64,000 bases of DNA from Purshia tridentata. Lineage: Eukaryota; Streptophyta; Magnoliopsida; Rosales; Rosaceae. A program made the translations under genes and the position numbers. The stretch spans positions 1-64,000 of the forward strand of contig QANT01004886.1 of assembly GCA_003254885.1 (NCBI GenBank), given 5' to 3'. The first letter of the stretch is position 1, and the number at the start of each line of letters is the position of its first letter. This document shows, one piece after another, positions 21,716-33,600 of the stretch. The notes below the pieces were generated by a model. It did no database searches. It was not told where the DNA came from and saw only the letters and a program-made list of their open reading frames with translations.

Positions 21716-24040
21716 CTAAAATGTCAATCCATTATTCATAGTCTGCTCCACCATACTTACCACCTCAGACATGGTAGGACGGTTGCTGGGAGCTTCCCTC
21801 AAAATGAGGTCAGCTATGTCTGCAAGTTTAAGCAATGGCTCCACATTTCTTGGCAGAGCCACATTCCTATCAAAAATGGCAGCTGCCCTCCCTCTTCTTA
21901 TCAATGGCAAAGCCCACTCAACAATGTCTGGAGGTGAGCAATCCCTGTCATGAGCTTTTTTTCCACTCAATATTTCAAGCAGCACAATCCCAAAATTGTA
22001 CACATCACTCTCCATATTTTCATTCAAATCCCTGTCAATGTTGGCACTTGGCAGCCCAAAATCCGCAATTCTTGCCCCCCACTCAGTGTCCAAAAGAATG
22101 TTTGAAGTCTTCACATCTCTATGAACAATTGGAGGGTTAACTTCTTTGTGAAGGTACTCAATCCCTCTTGCAGCCTGCAATGAGATTTTTAGCCTCAGGT
22201 TCCAATCCAGAGGGGACAGTTCTCCATGGAGATGGTCATGGAGGGTTCCATGGGGCATGAACTCATAAACCAGCAGCCTCTCCCCCATTTCAGCACAATA
22301 GCCCAACAGGTTGACAATGTTGCTGTGCCTAATGTTGCAGAGGATTTCAAGTTCAGCTTCAAAATCCCTGATGTTGGTGTGAATTATAGTGGCAGCATTA
22401 GCCCTCTTGACTGCTACTTGCCTACCATCAGATAGAACAGCTTTGTAGACGAATCCAAAGTTTCCCCGGCCGAGCTCATTGAATTCCTTGAACCCATGTG
22501 TGGCATCTTTCAATTCCGAAAGCCGGAATACTTGGGTTATTCCAAGATACGTAGTTGCAGACAGAGATGTATGTAGATCTGCTTGAGGGTCAGCCTCCAC
22601 CACTGACTTGCCTGCGCAAAATGTGCACTGGAAATGGAATTTACCTTTCTCTTTATCCTTAGTGTTGGTCAATCTAAAAATGAGGCACAACACTATTAAG
22701 ATTAGTAAAGAACCAGACACTGAAGATCCAATAATGACAACTAATTTCTTCATCTCTTTTTGCTCCTTTTCTCGGATCCCGGAAGATGATGGAGGGAGTC
22801 CACAAATATCCCAACAAGAGCTGTTCTGGCAAAGTGAGCAATCAGTGCACACTCTATTTTCATTCTCATTACACACACTAGAAAGGAAGTAACCTTTTGA
22901 ACAATTTGTTCCACAAGGCAAGCAAATTTTCAAGTCCTTTCGAATACATAAACTGGTCAAATCCGACTCATTCAATACACTTGCATTGAATGCAAACTTC
23001 CCTGCAGCACATGATCCTGGCAAGCACACACCCGGACTACATAACTCCAAAGGCGGGCTATAATCCGGCGTTGACTGCTCATGACCACCCCAACAATTAA
23101 GAACCAAACCAACCTCTCTAACAGCACAAGTTGTATAATCTGATGAGGCAATTGCCATGAAAGCAGAGCCTTTTGGAACAGCAGCAGCATCAATACCACC
23201 CCAGCATTCAACACTGTGATCATCCTCACGAATACCACAAAAATGATGAGCACCAGAGGATAAGCTCACAAATTGAGTACCAACAGGCAAAGAAGCAAAC
23301 TCATCAACCTGTCCCCAACATTCTACTTCCCTTGTTTCACTATAAATCCCACAAACAGAGCCCTTAGCTGAAGCTAAGATCTCAAAATGACCAGAAACAG
23401 AAGAGACCCCCAAACCCAATTTAGCAGATTTGGGTCCCCAACAAACAACACCACCACCTTCTTTAACAATGCCACAACTAAATCCTTCACCAGATACAAT
23501 CTTTCTAAAAGCAACAACATCAATATTTGGATCACTAAACGGAGAGTTATAAGCACTATCCACAGTTGACCCATTACCGAGAAATTCCCAGCAATCAACA
23601 TAACCAGAATCAATAGTTGAATAGTATGATCCTCTAATAGCACACACATGGTTTTTCCCTGGGGCTATTTGTGAATAAGAAGTGTACTTGAAACTTGCAG
23701 GGATAAGATCCATACCTGAACTGGCTCAATCCCAACAATACCCCTTAGAAGAATTGGATGTAATGCCACACATAAAGCCCTCACCACCAGAGAGAGAAGC
23801 CATTGGAGGCAGAGAACTGAAATGTGCTGATGATGATGATGAAGAGGATGAGGACTTGTTGTCCTTATCCCAGCATATGACCTCTTGCTCCCCACCGGCA
23901 CTAATGGCGCAAAAGAACCCATTGTCGCCAAACGCAGCAGCGATTGGGCTCAGCAAGCCGTACCCGAAAGCGGTGAGTGGCAGCAGAAGAAGGAGAAGAA
24001 TGAAAATGGGTGAAGCAGAGGGGCATTTCTGGATTGCCAT
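21716..24040 (-). pseudogene. CRINKLY4-related receptor kinase (CCR1/CCR2 type) interrupted by one TGA
   Basis: Single exon. From ATG 24040 the frame gives a signal peptide (FILLLLLLPLTAFGYG) and crinkly-type repeats ending in CW(D/G), then meets TGA at 23728-23726 (codon 105). It continues in the same frame for 665 further codons from Met 23713. In total about seven CW repeats are followed by a Cys-rich TNFR-like segment (about 22860-22980), a transmembrane helix (KLVVIIGSSVSGSLLILIVL) and a kinase domain with GRGNFGFVYK, VAVKRANAA and HRDVKTSNILL. DFG is present, but the activation loop and APE motif are missing: IADFGLPSAN passes almost directly to SDVYNFGIVLLEIL. As I recall, Arabidopsis CCR1/CCR2 (AtCRR1/2) have the same deletion, so that is a family trait. 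The TGA is not, and could be a null allele, a pseudogene or a base error. Confidence 0.9.
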
Positions 24041-26035
24041 ATTGGCATGGATTGTGAGTGTTGGCTAACAAGTTTTTAGTGTTACATGTAATTAGAGGTT
24101 GGTGATGGTTTTGGTGTGGTGTGTGGTGTGGTTGCTTGCTGGAGATGAGCGCATTGCTGTGATGAATGAGGAGGGTGTTGGCCATTTTTATTTTACAGTT
24201 AGATTTTGAAGTGTGGAGGTCAGACAGTTAAGAAGTCAAAGGGAGGTGACTCTGACTTCAGAAGTAGTAGTTAATTCGAGAATAGAGATGCAACTGTAAT
24301 TTAAATTCAGATGGCCAGTTGGCACACTGGTTTTGATCCTCAGGTCCAAAATATATATACACAATGTATATATTAATTGTCAGTCCACTTCTTACATGGG
24401 ATTCTATTTCACTCAAGATTAGATATATCATATACATGCAATTTTAACATATAAGAAATTAAACCACCGACGTTTACACAACATATGTTGCATGGCATAT
24501 AATCTAATTGGAAGAATTGATGTGATAGAAAAAAGTATACAGAAATGTAAATGTACAAGGTTAGAAGAACTGATGTGATGGAAAAAAGTAGACACAAATG
24601 TAAATGTACTTTGAAATGGGAAATAATGTTGGTAATGAGATTGTAGTATTACGCAGGGCCCCAAAGATTAAGGCACAAACAATCAGAACAGGCTGTGTAT
24701 GCGCATAGGGGAGATGACAGCGGCTACTGTTGGCCCATTTAAGCCTGGCTCTTTGTCGTCCTTGTGTCTGCTAAACCCATTTTGCAACTTAAACAATTAA
24801 TTACTCTGAATCAGCAAAAAAATGGAACTTCAAGTACATTATTGATTATTCTAAGTCATACTTGATACTTCCTTTTTCTTTCTCTAGCATATCTTCCATG
24901 ATAGGTATTAAATATTACTCATATCTACGCAAGGGTCATACATGCACTGCAATGTGCTTGCTAAGAGAGAAGCACACCATATCAGTATTAGCCTATTAAT
25001 TAGGATCCTAATTAATAATAATTGCAATTACTTAGAAATTAAAAATATAAATCCAACAAATATTTTGGAACATGGGGTTGTCCTATTAATGCTTCCTAAC
25101 AACTGGTGGTCTTTTCAGGGCAAACCCATGCAAGTGGCAATGCAAAATCTGAATTAAACTTGAAATAATGTAAGAAATTAAACAAAAACTTATAACAATA
25201 GCATTTTCATGATCTTGCTTCAGATTTCATGTCGGCTGAGGAGCCTCTCAAATAGTACTTGCTTTGCATCAACAAAATAATTTTCCTTTTATTTTCTTGC
25301 ATAAAAATGGAAAGCTGAGATTCGAAAAGCAATACAATGCCAGAAGAGCATCTGCAATAAAATTTGCTTTCTTAAAATGTGACTCATCATCATCATCATT
25401 AGGAGAAGATGGGACAAAATGGTGAAACGACGTCGTAGGGGATTAAGCTGATCCTTTTCTCTAATTTACTAAGTTGGACTGATACTTTGGGGCTAACCCT
25501 TGTGTAGTTTCTGTCAGGCATATATGGGCGTAGGCATTTGCATTTCTGTTTTTGGGCTGATTTAATAAGAAGCTATTTCGACCCAAAAAAAAAAAAATCG
25601 TGGTGTTATAATGTTATATTGTAAAATTAGTAACCATTGCATACTGTTTAAATAGGATTGAAAGAGTAAAATGAGGGGAAGATAATACAAGCAAGAAAAA
25701 AGAGGTTATCCAAATCCCTAAACATAATCTAAAAACAAAAAGAAAAGTGTTTAAATAAGATTGGATAGATTAATTGAGGATTGTAATAGATTAAAAGAGA
25801 AACTGTGATAAATGAGAGATTGGATAGATTAAAGAGAAATTTTGATAAATGAGAGGATTTTCATAGATTAGCAAATGATATCACATTAATGAATATGATT
25901 AAAATTAAAACAATTTTTTTTCTCCGAAAAATGCTTAGGCTGCTTAGCAGTCACTATATATATATATATATAGAATTTTGGTACCAAATATATCCAAAGC
26001 ATTATTTTGGGTTTATAATTTTGCATATATTTCCA
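24041..26035. other. Intergenic: receptor-kinase promoter side and spacer before the defensin-like pair
   Basis: Apart from the 52-bp tandem repeat at 24507-24610 no gene or clear element was recognised. Imperfect repeats containing GATTGGATAGATTAA occur at about 25760-25860. An AT dinucleotide run at about 25955-25971 lies just upstream of the first peptide gene. Confidence 0.5.
24507..24610. repeat. Tandem 52-bp direct repeat, two copies
   Basis: Both copies share GAAGAA(T/C)TGATGTGAT and AAATGTAAATGTAC, with a few substitutions. Confidence 0.8.
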
Positions 26036-26269
26036 ATGGGTGAAGGGAGAGTGTTGAAATGCATGGGTGTACTGATGATTGCTTTGGTGGTGTTGATGGG
26101 TGCAATAGTAGAGCCTGCTTTTGGTGTTGAAATTGTGATAGAGTGTTCTCAACCCGACTGCACCAACAAATGCAAAAAGGCCTATGGGGAAAAGCTTATA
26201 TCTGCTGAATGTAAGGACGTGCCTATTATTGGTGGAAAGCTTTGTGTTTGTGATTATCATGATGAGTGA
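26036..26269 (+). CDS. Defensin-like small secreted cysteine-rich peptide A
   Basis: A 77-residue precursor. The Met at 26036 is chosen because it is directly followed by a hydrophobic signal peptide (VLMIALVVLMGAIVEPAFG); an in-frame upstream Met at 25889 would add an unlikely AT-rich, Tyr/Ile-rich extension. The predicted mature peptide has six Cys in the order C-x4-C-x3-C-x12-C-x10-C-x-C and ends CVCDYHDE. The closing C-x-C is usual for plant defensin-like (DEFL) peptides; with six rather than eight Cys it belongs to a short subgroup. A poly(A)-type AATAAAG lies near 26324. Peptide B, 430 bp downstream, has nearly the same Cys spacing. Target and function (antimicrobial or signalling) are unknown. 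Confidence 0.78.
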   Translation: MGEGRVLKCMGVLMIALVVLMGAIVEPAFGVEIVIECSQPDCTNKCKKAYGEKLISAECKDVPIIGGKLCVCDYHDE

Positions 26270-26571
26270 AGCACTCAACTCATCATGTATTCATGTGTCA
26301 ACCGTTGTTCAGAAACTTAAGTTAATAAAGTTGATAATTATATACCAGCAGTGACAACAAGAGTGTCAATAGCATATATTGGCCTTTTAAAAATCTTTTG
26401 TTGGAATACCCCTTTAATCCATTCAAATCCCTTGTAATAAAACATAACTGAAAAAGTAATAATTAGGTAAATGCATCTTTCCTTAGTTAATAAAAGGGAG
26501 ACAGAATTGGTAATGACGGATTTAATCCCACCAAATAAGATATCCTTCCATATCAGTCGTCCATGAGTTCC

Positions 26572-26578
26572 TATAAAA
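26572..26578 (+). promoter_or_regulatory. TATA box of peptide B gene
   Basis: TATAAAA, 120 bp before the ATG at 26698, in an otherwise non-coding spacer. Confidence 0.6.
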
Positions 26579-26697
26579 GCTCTTTGCATATAGCAACAAA
26601 CTGAATACTCTTTGACCACCACCTCTCCTCTCCAACCCTTAAAACCAATACATTCCTGCACATAATAACATAAGCTTGCTAGGTTTTGGTTTTTTCA

Positions 26698-26961
26698 ATG
26701 GAGGGAAGAGCAATGCGTTTGACACTATTGTTTTCATTGGTCATCATCACATTCTTGGCCACCAACCATCACATTGTTGAGGGCTCGCGTCCAGCATTCA
26801 TGGGCCCAAGCCCAAGCCCAAGCCCAATCCCGTTTCTGCCTTCCGGAACCTGCATCCCTGGTGATTGTAAAGCAACATGTATGGATGTACAGAAGGAGAA
26901 ATACAAAGGTTCCCAATGTATGTCACTACCAGAGGGAAGCATTTGTGTATGCTTTGTTTAG
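26698..26961 (+). CDS. Defensin-like small secreted cysteine-rich peptide B with Pro-Ser linker
   Basis: An 87-residue precursor from ATG 26698; the open frame upstream has only a TTG. The signal peptide contains LTLLFSLVIITFLATNH. A Pro-rich linker with repeated Pro-Ser dipeptides, encoded by tandem AGCCCA-type repeats near 26805-26828, separates it from a six-Cys domain, C-x4-C-x3-C-x12-C-x8-C-x-C, ending CVCFV. The spacing nearly matches peptide A, so the two are probably a diverged tandem pair. The linker is not present in A. Single exon, intact. A role in defence or cell signalling is possible, but no ligand or target can be read from the sequence. Confidence 0.78.
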   Translation: MEGRAMRLTLLFSLVIITFLATNHHIVEGSRPAFMGPSPSPSPIPFLPSGTCIPGDCKATCMDVQKEKYKGSQCMSLPEGSICVCFV

Positions 26962-27223
26962 TAAATAGTAGAACAAATAAATGTGATGTGTTGCTGTAAT
27001 CCGCTAATAATGCATGCATCAATAATATAACAGTATTGCTATAAAAATAACACAAGTTGTTCTAGATTACTAATATGAATGAAGGCGATGATAGAAAAAG
27101 TTTGCTTCTTCTAAACTCACTCACACATGCCAAAGGCAAAGAGTTCTGATTCATTGCGGATGGGTACATGGAATTTTACAGTGGGTGTAATGTAAATTGA
27201 TCAAATTGATATTGCATATGTAA

Positions 27224-28319
27224 TCAAGGCAAAAGGCCTTTGGGGATAATAACGTCCCCAATGTTGTTGTGCCATGGGTCTGCCAAGTGAGTGGCCAAGT
27301 TCTCCAATGGTCCGGTGCCTGGGTATGCCGATTGTTGAACAACGAACCCCACGAAAGCCAACAATGCGAGCCGGCCTACATAACCAATTAGATGATAAGT
27401 TTATCTAATTAATCAACACGATAACGTATCGAAATTGTATATAGAAGTATGTGTACTAACCATTTTTGATCTCTTTGATTTTGTACTCCTTGAACTTCTC
27501 AGGGTCCTTGGAGTAGCCCAAGGGGTCAAAAGCACCACCAGGGTATTTTTTCTTCTCCGGGTCCTTTTCCATGCTGCGTTGGTGCTCTACAAAGGCAATG
27601 GAAAGGAACTCGATGACCAAAATGGTAGGCAAAGTGCCCCATGGAACTGGGTTGCCTAAGTAGGTGGCTTGGCCTCCTGGGAGGGCAGCCCACTCTTGGG
27701 CCTGTACCCAGTTCCCCAAACCCAATGCCTCTGGTACTAGAATCCCTGGCTGCAAAGTTTATATTAATTAATTGTTAATTTCATATTCAACAAGTAATTA
27801 AAATGGTTACACATCTTGTTAATGTTTGTGCACTTACAACAGCAAGCATAGCCCATCTGCAGTGAATGAGTTCAGATTCCTTGAACCTCTCTAAGTTCTC
27901 TGGCACTTCTCCTAGCCGAAGTGGGTCGAATCCAAAGTCACTGAAACCCACAACAACCAAACACAATGTCACCAACATGAACTACAAAAGTATTGAAATT
28001 TCGCCTACTTGAAAAAAAATAATGACCATATTGTGACCCTTTTGTAACATAGAGTTATTAGAGAAGTGGTACATCAATAAAGTGATCGATAAATATGATA
28101 CAAATAGTTTATTAAAGCTTACCCGGGTGCAGAGCCATCGAGGTAAGGAGGTCTGGGTTGGCCTGGCATCCACTCTGCGGACATGGAGAACCGGGAGGAG
28201 GCATTGGCTCCAACACTAGGGAGCTGGACTGCGGTGGCGAATTTTGACTTAGAGGAGGAGAGGACTGAAGGGAAAGCTGTGGTGGCAATGCCACAGCTCA
28301 TCAAAGTGTTGGAAGCCAT
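27224..28319 (-). CDS. LHCA1: Photosystem I chlorophyll a/b-binding protein LHCA1
   Basis: Four exons join in phase on the minus strand: 28319-28123, 27940-27838, 27749-27461 and 27375-27224, giving 246 residues. It starts [12 protein letters not shown], the Lhca1 transit peptide, followed by [20 protein letters not shown]. The LHC chlorophyll-binding motifs are present: [10 protein letters not shown] in helix B and [16 protein letters not shown] in helix C, with [12 protein letters not shown] near the C terminus. The length compares with about 241 residues in Arabidopsis. The product is a nuclear-encoded, plastid-imported light-harvesting antenna protein that docks on photosystem I as an Lhca1-Lhca4 dimer. 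No lesion is seen. A G-box promoter lies immediately upstream. Confidence 0.97.
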
Positions 28320-28418
28320 CAAAGATTTGGCTTGTGGGAGAGTAAGAGACTTGAATTTGAGGCTTGGAAGGTATGGGAAGGAATACTAGCAGTAGTGGTT
28401 CAACGTATATGTAAGTGG

Positions 28419-28492
28419 GATATAGGCAAATCCAAATTTGGGTTGTCATTGGCTAGTGTTCCTTGCTGCTGTTGTGTTATTGGGCCACGTGG
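28419..28492 (-). promoter_or_regulatory. LHCA1 promoter: G-box, CCAAT box, TATA-like box
   Basis: Read on the minus strand, a perfect palindromic G-box CCACGTGG (28492-28485) is followed by CCAAT (28452-28448) and CCTATATC (28426-28419), which lies about 100 bp before the ATG. G-boxes in this position are typical of light-regulated LHC genes, bound by bZIP/bHLH factors such as HY5 and PIFs (family knowledge). The transcription start is inferred. Confidence 0.65.
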
Positions 28493-28659
28493 ATTCTTTC
28501 AATCCCAAATAGGTGGCAATGAGAGGAAAATCTACTACTTGATAGGTCAAATCTTATATGTGTGGTGCAGGTTCACCTCTCAGCGGAGGAAAATCTATTC
28601 TAACCCACCACTTCTCTCTGAAGGCACAGAAATGTTGTAAAATTTTGGGGACACAGTGC

Positions 28660-29265
28660 AGATCGGGCCATTTAAGTTAAGCCATTTGTATCGTGTTTGA
28701 ACCCGGCCCATAGAGTTAAGACCTAGACCTGGCACAGCCCGTAGCCCGCAACCTGCTATCCATTCGTGCTCGTGTCATACTTTAAACAGGCTATTTCATA
28801 ACTTTTTTTTTATTTTTTATGCTTTACACTGAAAAAATTAATTTTATGATTTTTTTTTGTTCATAATTAAATATTAATTTGCATGAAATTAAATATTTTT
28901 GGTAAAAAGTTATCTACAAATAGAAAAAATAATGTTAAAAGAGTCGTGCCTAATTTAGGCCTATATCGTGCTCGTACTCGTGCTCATGTCGTGCTTGATC
29001 CGTATCATGCTTGTGTCGTGCTTGACCCGTATCATGCTTGTGTCGTGCTTGGTCCGTATTGTGCTTGTGCCGTGCTTGGCCCGTATCATGCTTGTGTCGT
29101 GCTTGGCCCGTGTAGTACTCATGTTGTATTTGGTCAATGTCGTGCTCATGTCATACCGAGCTTGATAGATTAAAAATTTTGGCCTAATCCGACCCATTTA
29201 GTTGTGTTGTGCCTAATTTAATTGTGTTCTATTCGAGCCTGTTTGGCCCGTTTGACACATCTACG
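28660..29265. mobile_element. Degenerate hAT-like non-autonomous element
   Basis: The right end, near 29265, reads inward as TAGATGTGTCAAACGGGCC, a common plant hAT terminus. GGCCCG/CGGGCC words are repeated through the interior. The left end near 28660 (GATCGGGCC) matches only weakly and no 8-bp target duplication was found. It contains the 27-bp minisatellite listed separately and no coding sequence. Confidence 0.5.
28988..29149. repeat. 27-bp minisatellite, six units
   Basis: Units begin at 28988, 29015, 29042, 29069, 29096 and 29123. The core is GTCGTGCTTGGCCCGTATCA followed by TGCTTGT. Units five and six are more diverged, and partial units extend on both sides. The period is a multiple of three, so both strands show false frames with a nine-residue repeat. 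Confidence 0.9.
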
Positions 29266-29842
29266 AGTTACAAGGAATATATCTTTCTTAATTTCATTTT
29301 TTTTTCTTAATCACTCAATGGGGCTAGTGCTATCAGATAATGGGAGGAGAGAAGGGTTTTTTTCATTTATTTATTTTTAATTCTTAATCACTTTTCTCTC
29401 TTATAATAAGAACATTTATATTATTCTAAATAATTAATCAGAGTTAACCGTTATTAATAAACATGACACATGGCAAACACTGCAAATGTGCTCTCGGATG
29501 AAGCTCATGACCTGTCTACGTGTCAATATCTTACTGGCTATGAACGACTTGAAAGATGCCTTTCCCCGGTGGAACCAATCAAACTCTCTCGCGCCTTGGA
29601 ACTTAAACTAGGCCTAACCGCAGGAGATTCCACTCTCTCTACAGCTTTGCCGTGGCCAGGAGGCGCCCACAACGCTTCTTCCATTGCCACTCATTTTTCT
29701 CTTCCTCTTCCTCTTCTTCTTTTTCTTCTTTCTTCTTCTTCAACTCACTGAGTTAAACACACCAGTAAAACAGCATTAATTACTAATAATCCAAAATTAA
29801 TCACCATTTTCCGTACAAGCTGCTTTCACTGCCAGGCCATTG
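29266..29842. other. Promoter and 5' leader region of the ABC1 kinase gene
   Basis: No separate gene. CT-rich DNA at about 29695-29745, shortly before the ATG, looks like a pyrimidine-rich plant leader. An open frame at 29470-29751 shows no conserved features. Confidence 0.5.
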
Positions 29843-30641
29843 ATGGCAACGATAGCGGCAGCGTCAGCGACGTCGTTGTCGTTGTCGTTTAAGCCGGTGT
29901 CCGAGCTGAGATCGACGAGGACCTCCAAAACGACGTCGAAGAGTAGACGAGCAAAGCAGGGACGAGCTGTGGGAGACTTCGGGCACTTGGCTCAGGCGGT
30001 TCGCAAGGACTTGGAGTTTCTGAAGCAGGGGATTGGTAGAGGAATCGAGTGGGCAAATAAGGCTCTTCGAATTCCAGAGGTTTCGAAAACACTAGACGAC
30101 GTGGTTTGGCTTCGCAACCTCGAAGACCCGAATGGGCCTCCGTTGCCACCTCTCTCTTGGCCTCAGCCTTCCTATCCAGGTTAACCTTTGAAAGCTTTGG
30201 ACAGTTGTTTTACTGGAGAATAATATGCAAGGTCTAGGCTGTCTAGCTTTTGAAAGATTTAAAATTTTCAAAGGAAATAAATATTTTAATGCTTAATGAG
30301 CGTATTATTATATGAAGTTTCGTGAAATGATTTTGACCAAGTGGAACTACTAACGAGTGTATTGGTTGGCTATAACTACTAAGGGGTCAGGAGCTAATAT
30401 AGTTTGCTTAATTAGCTCATATAGTTTGCTTAATTGGACTATTGCTCTTATTTTATTGACCGACAGCAGAAAATGTGGAATTCGAGTCTCACTTTCATGT
30501 AATTATAAAGCTCTAACAGAATAGAAAATTTATTACTTGGTTATTGATGCAAATTGATTTATTTCAAATTTTGGGGGTAGACTGCTGTAGAAAACCGTTT
30601 TGTAAATTGCAAGACCTGAATACGATGAATTGATTTACATA

Positions 30642-30690
<49 letters not shown>

Positions 30691-33600
30691 ATGCGTGTGC
30701 AGTGCATGTGTGCTTGCAAAATGGTTTGTTGCAATGTAGCTCAGGTCATTTCAAATTGCCTTATCTTTTCTTTAGTTGAAATTGATGTTGGAAACTCATC
30801 CTCTGACAGAACTCTCTGGTGTGGATTTGTTCATGGCTGATCTCAAAGCTCTAGAGGCATATGCTCTTTACTTTTACTATCTTTCTAGGATTTGGTCTAA
30901 GCCACTTCCTGAAGTCTATGATCCACAAAGCATTGCTGATTATTTCAGTTGCAGGCCTCACGTAGTGGCCATTAGACTTCTTGAGGTAGGTACATACTAT
31001 ATCTAATAATTAATTAATTAATTGGAATTCAATATGGTCTGCCTCTTGCCTTCTTAAATGGGTATTATTTACTGCCAACTTTCATTTTCTAGAAGCTTTT
31101 CTCCCACAAATGGGTACACTTTTAGATTTAAGTTAGTTTCACTGATGTTTGGTGCTGCCGTGCTGCAAGGTCTAGCCCACTGGGTTGACTTCATAAGTGG
31201 TTCCAACCTATTATAATATTTCAAGCATGTATATTTATTGTTATCCAAAACACTCTTTCCCTGATAAATGTCTTCTTCCCTTATTTTTTTAAAATTTGAA
31301 TTATATTTACTTACCTATAATACTAGTTTGCAAGAGTTAATTTCAGCGTGTGTAGGATAAGGGAGCTTGTAAGTCAAATTAGAGCATCTATCTTCAAATG
31401 CCTTAATACTTGGCTACTTTTTTATTCTCCCACATGGGTGTACTAATTTCAACTTGTAAAATACTGTCTCCTCATACCAAAGACCAACCACATTCTCTTG
31501 GATTATGGAATTTGTAAATTGGACAACCATGACGTAAAACTTGCGCTTGGGTCATTATTTAGTTCAGGTCTCCCATTGTATCATTATATTAAAGCTTTTA
31601 TTTAAGCTATTTTATAAAATACATTCTTATTAGATTCACTATGCTGTGTACTGTAAGGTATTTTCCTCCTTTGCTTCTGCTGCAATCAGAATTCGTACCT
31701 CTGGGATCAGAAAGTTCTTAAGACCAAGTTTGGATGGGGATATCAATGAGAATATATCACAATACAATTTTGGAATGGTGTTAAAAGAAACTATGCTAAA
31801 CCTGGGTCCCACTTTTATCAAAGGTGAGGAAGTCTATCTCGCTGAAGTTTCATTTTGAGCATTAAAGCTCCAATTCATATATTTTTTAATTAAAATTTAT
31901 GTCATGTTGTTTTACATATTGCTCTTTAAAGTATAGACTGGGACGTCTATTTTTCTCCTGCAGTCACAAGATTACCAATATGCTAGTTACATGCCTTTGC
32001 TTGCTGATGCAGTTGGGCAGTCCCTATCCACCAGGCCAGACATTATTGGCGCTGAAATTTCCAAGGTTGGATTGTAAAGAATAACTTTGTATTTTCCATC
32101 AATGTCCTTTTATTATGTCAGTATAACAAAAACAAAATTACTAGAACTTGTCAAATACTTTTTGTTCCTGTTCTGCAATAATATGTGTGGATTTAAATCT
32201 TTTGATGTTTTCAATGTGTGGTTGTATGCTGGTGTTAGCGTCTAATGTAAATGGCTTCAATTCCAATACCATTGTATTCATGGTTGTTCTTTCCGGGATA
32301 TGGAAGTTCTTCTAAATATTATATATGGTCACACAAGCATTAACCTGTTAGATTTCTTTTCCATCCTTTTTTTCTGAGTCATGATTGCAGGCATTGTCTG
32401 AGCTGCATGATCAAATCCCTCCATTTCCCAGGGCTGTGGCTATGAAAATTATTGAAGAAGAATTAGGATCTCCTGCAGAGTCATTCTATACCTACATTTC
32501 TAAGGAACCTGAGGGTGCAGCATCTTTTGGTCAGGTGGCTCTTTTAGTGTTTCCAGTTTTATTGGATGTGCCTGAAGGGATGGCTCTTTTGGGCTATTAA
32601 GTATGATTAAAATATAATCATGTGCATATAAGACATGCATACGTGTTCATTTTATGCTTCTATAATTCTTTATAAACATTCTGGTTTATAATTTATTTCT
32701 TGTTTGCTTGATGTTTTATGCATTCTAGGTCTACCGTGGGCGTACGCATGATGGATTTGATGTTGCTGTTAAAGTTCAACGTCCTAATTTGCGCCATATT
32801 GTAGTGCGCGATTTATATATTCTTCGCCTAGGGGTTTGTATTGGCATCCATTAATCTTGTGTTTGTAACTTCCTATATATGTTATTTAATTAAGCTTGTA
32901 CTCAGTTGTACATAACTATTTCAGCTTGGGCTTTTGCAAAAGATAGCAAAGAGAAGAAGTGACATTCGTCTATATGCTGATGAGCTTGGGAAAGGTTTTG
33001 TCGCAGAATTGGATTATACATTGGAAGCTGCAAATGCTTCCAAGTTTCTGGTATTAGTTGCATTTTCCCTTTGAGTTTACTCACTATAATTAACCTTTAA
33101 TGTAGATGGCTGAAAATGAAACTTTATGTTACACTTCATGCTGCCTCATCTTGTAGATATTCAGTTTAATGAATAGGTTTGCAGGAGTTTGAATATTATA
33201 GGACAGGTTAAATGTTTTACCTCTCAACCATCTTAAAATGGGATGGGGTTGCTTCCATTTTACTACTAATCAACAATCCATAGGGTGGGAATGAGATTCC
33301 AACCATCCATTGACTGATATCAGATGGGTGTTACTCTCCTTATAATTAGTTAATTGTGTGATGTGTAACTTCTTATCACAACATTGTTTTAGAAAGAATC
33401 TTTTAATAGTGAAGCAAAGGGAAAAGGAACCTTGATGTGAACCCTTACTATTTAGACGTTAAAGGTTTCTTTGTTTGTGATGTTTTATTGAGAAAAAATT
33501 TGGGTAGAAAATAGAATGCAAGTAAAAGTCTTTTGATAACATATGAAGCTTCCCTAGTCTGTGAAAAGACACTCATAAAAGTTCTTATTGCCCAGTTTGT

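Noticed and set aside
28883-29173. 96-codon frame (and opposite-strand frames) with a nine-residue repeat
   Set aside because: It is produced by the 27-bp minisatellite, whose period is a multiple of three; open frames appear on both strands.
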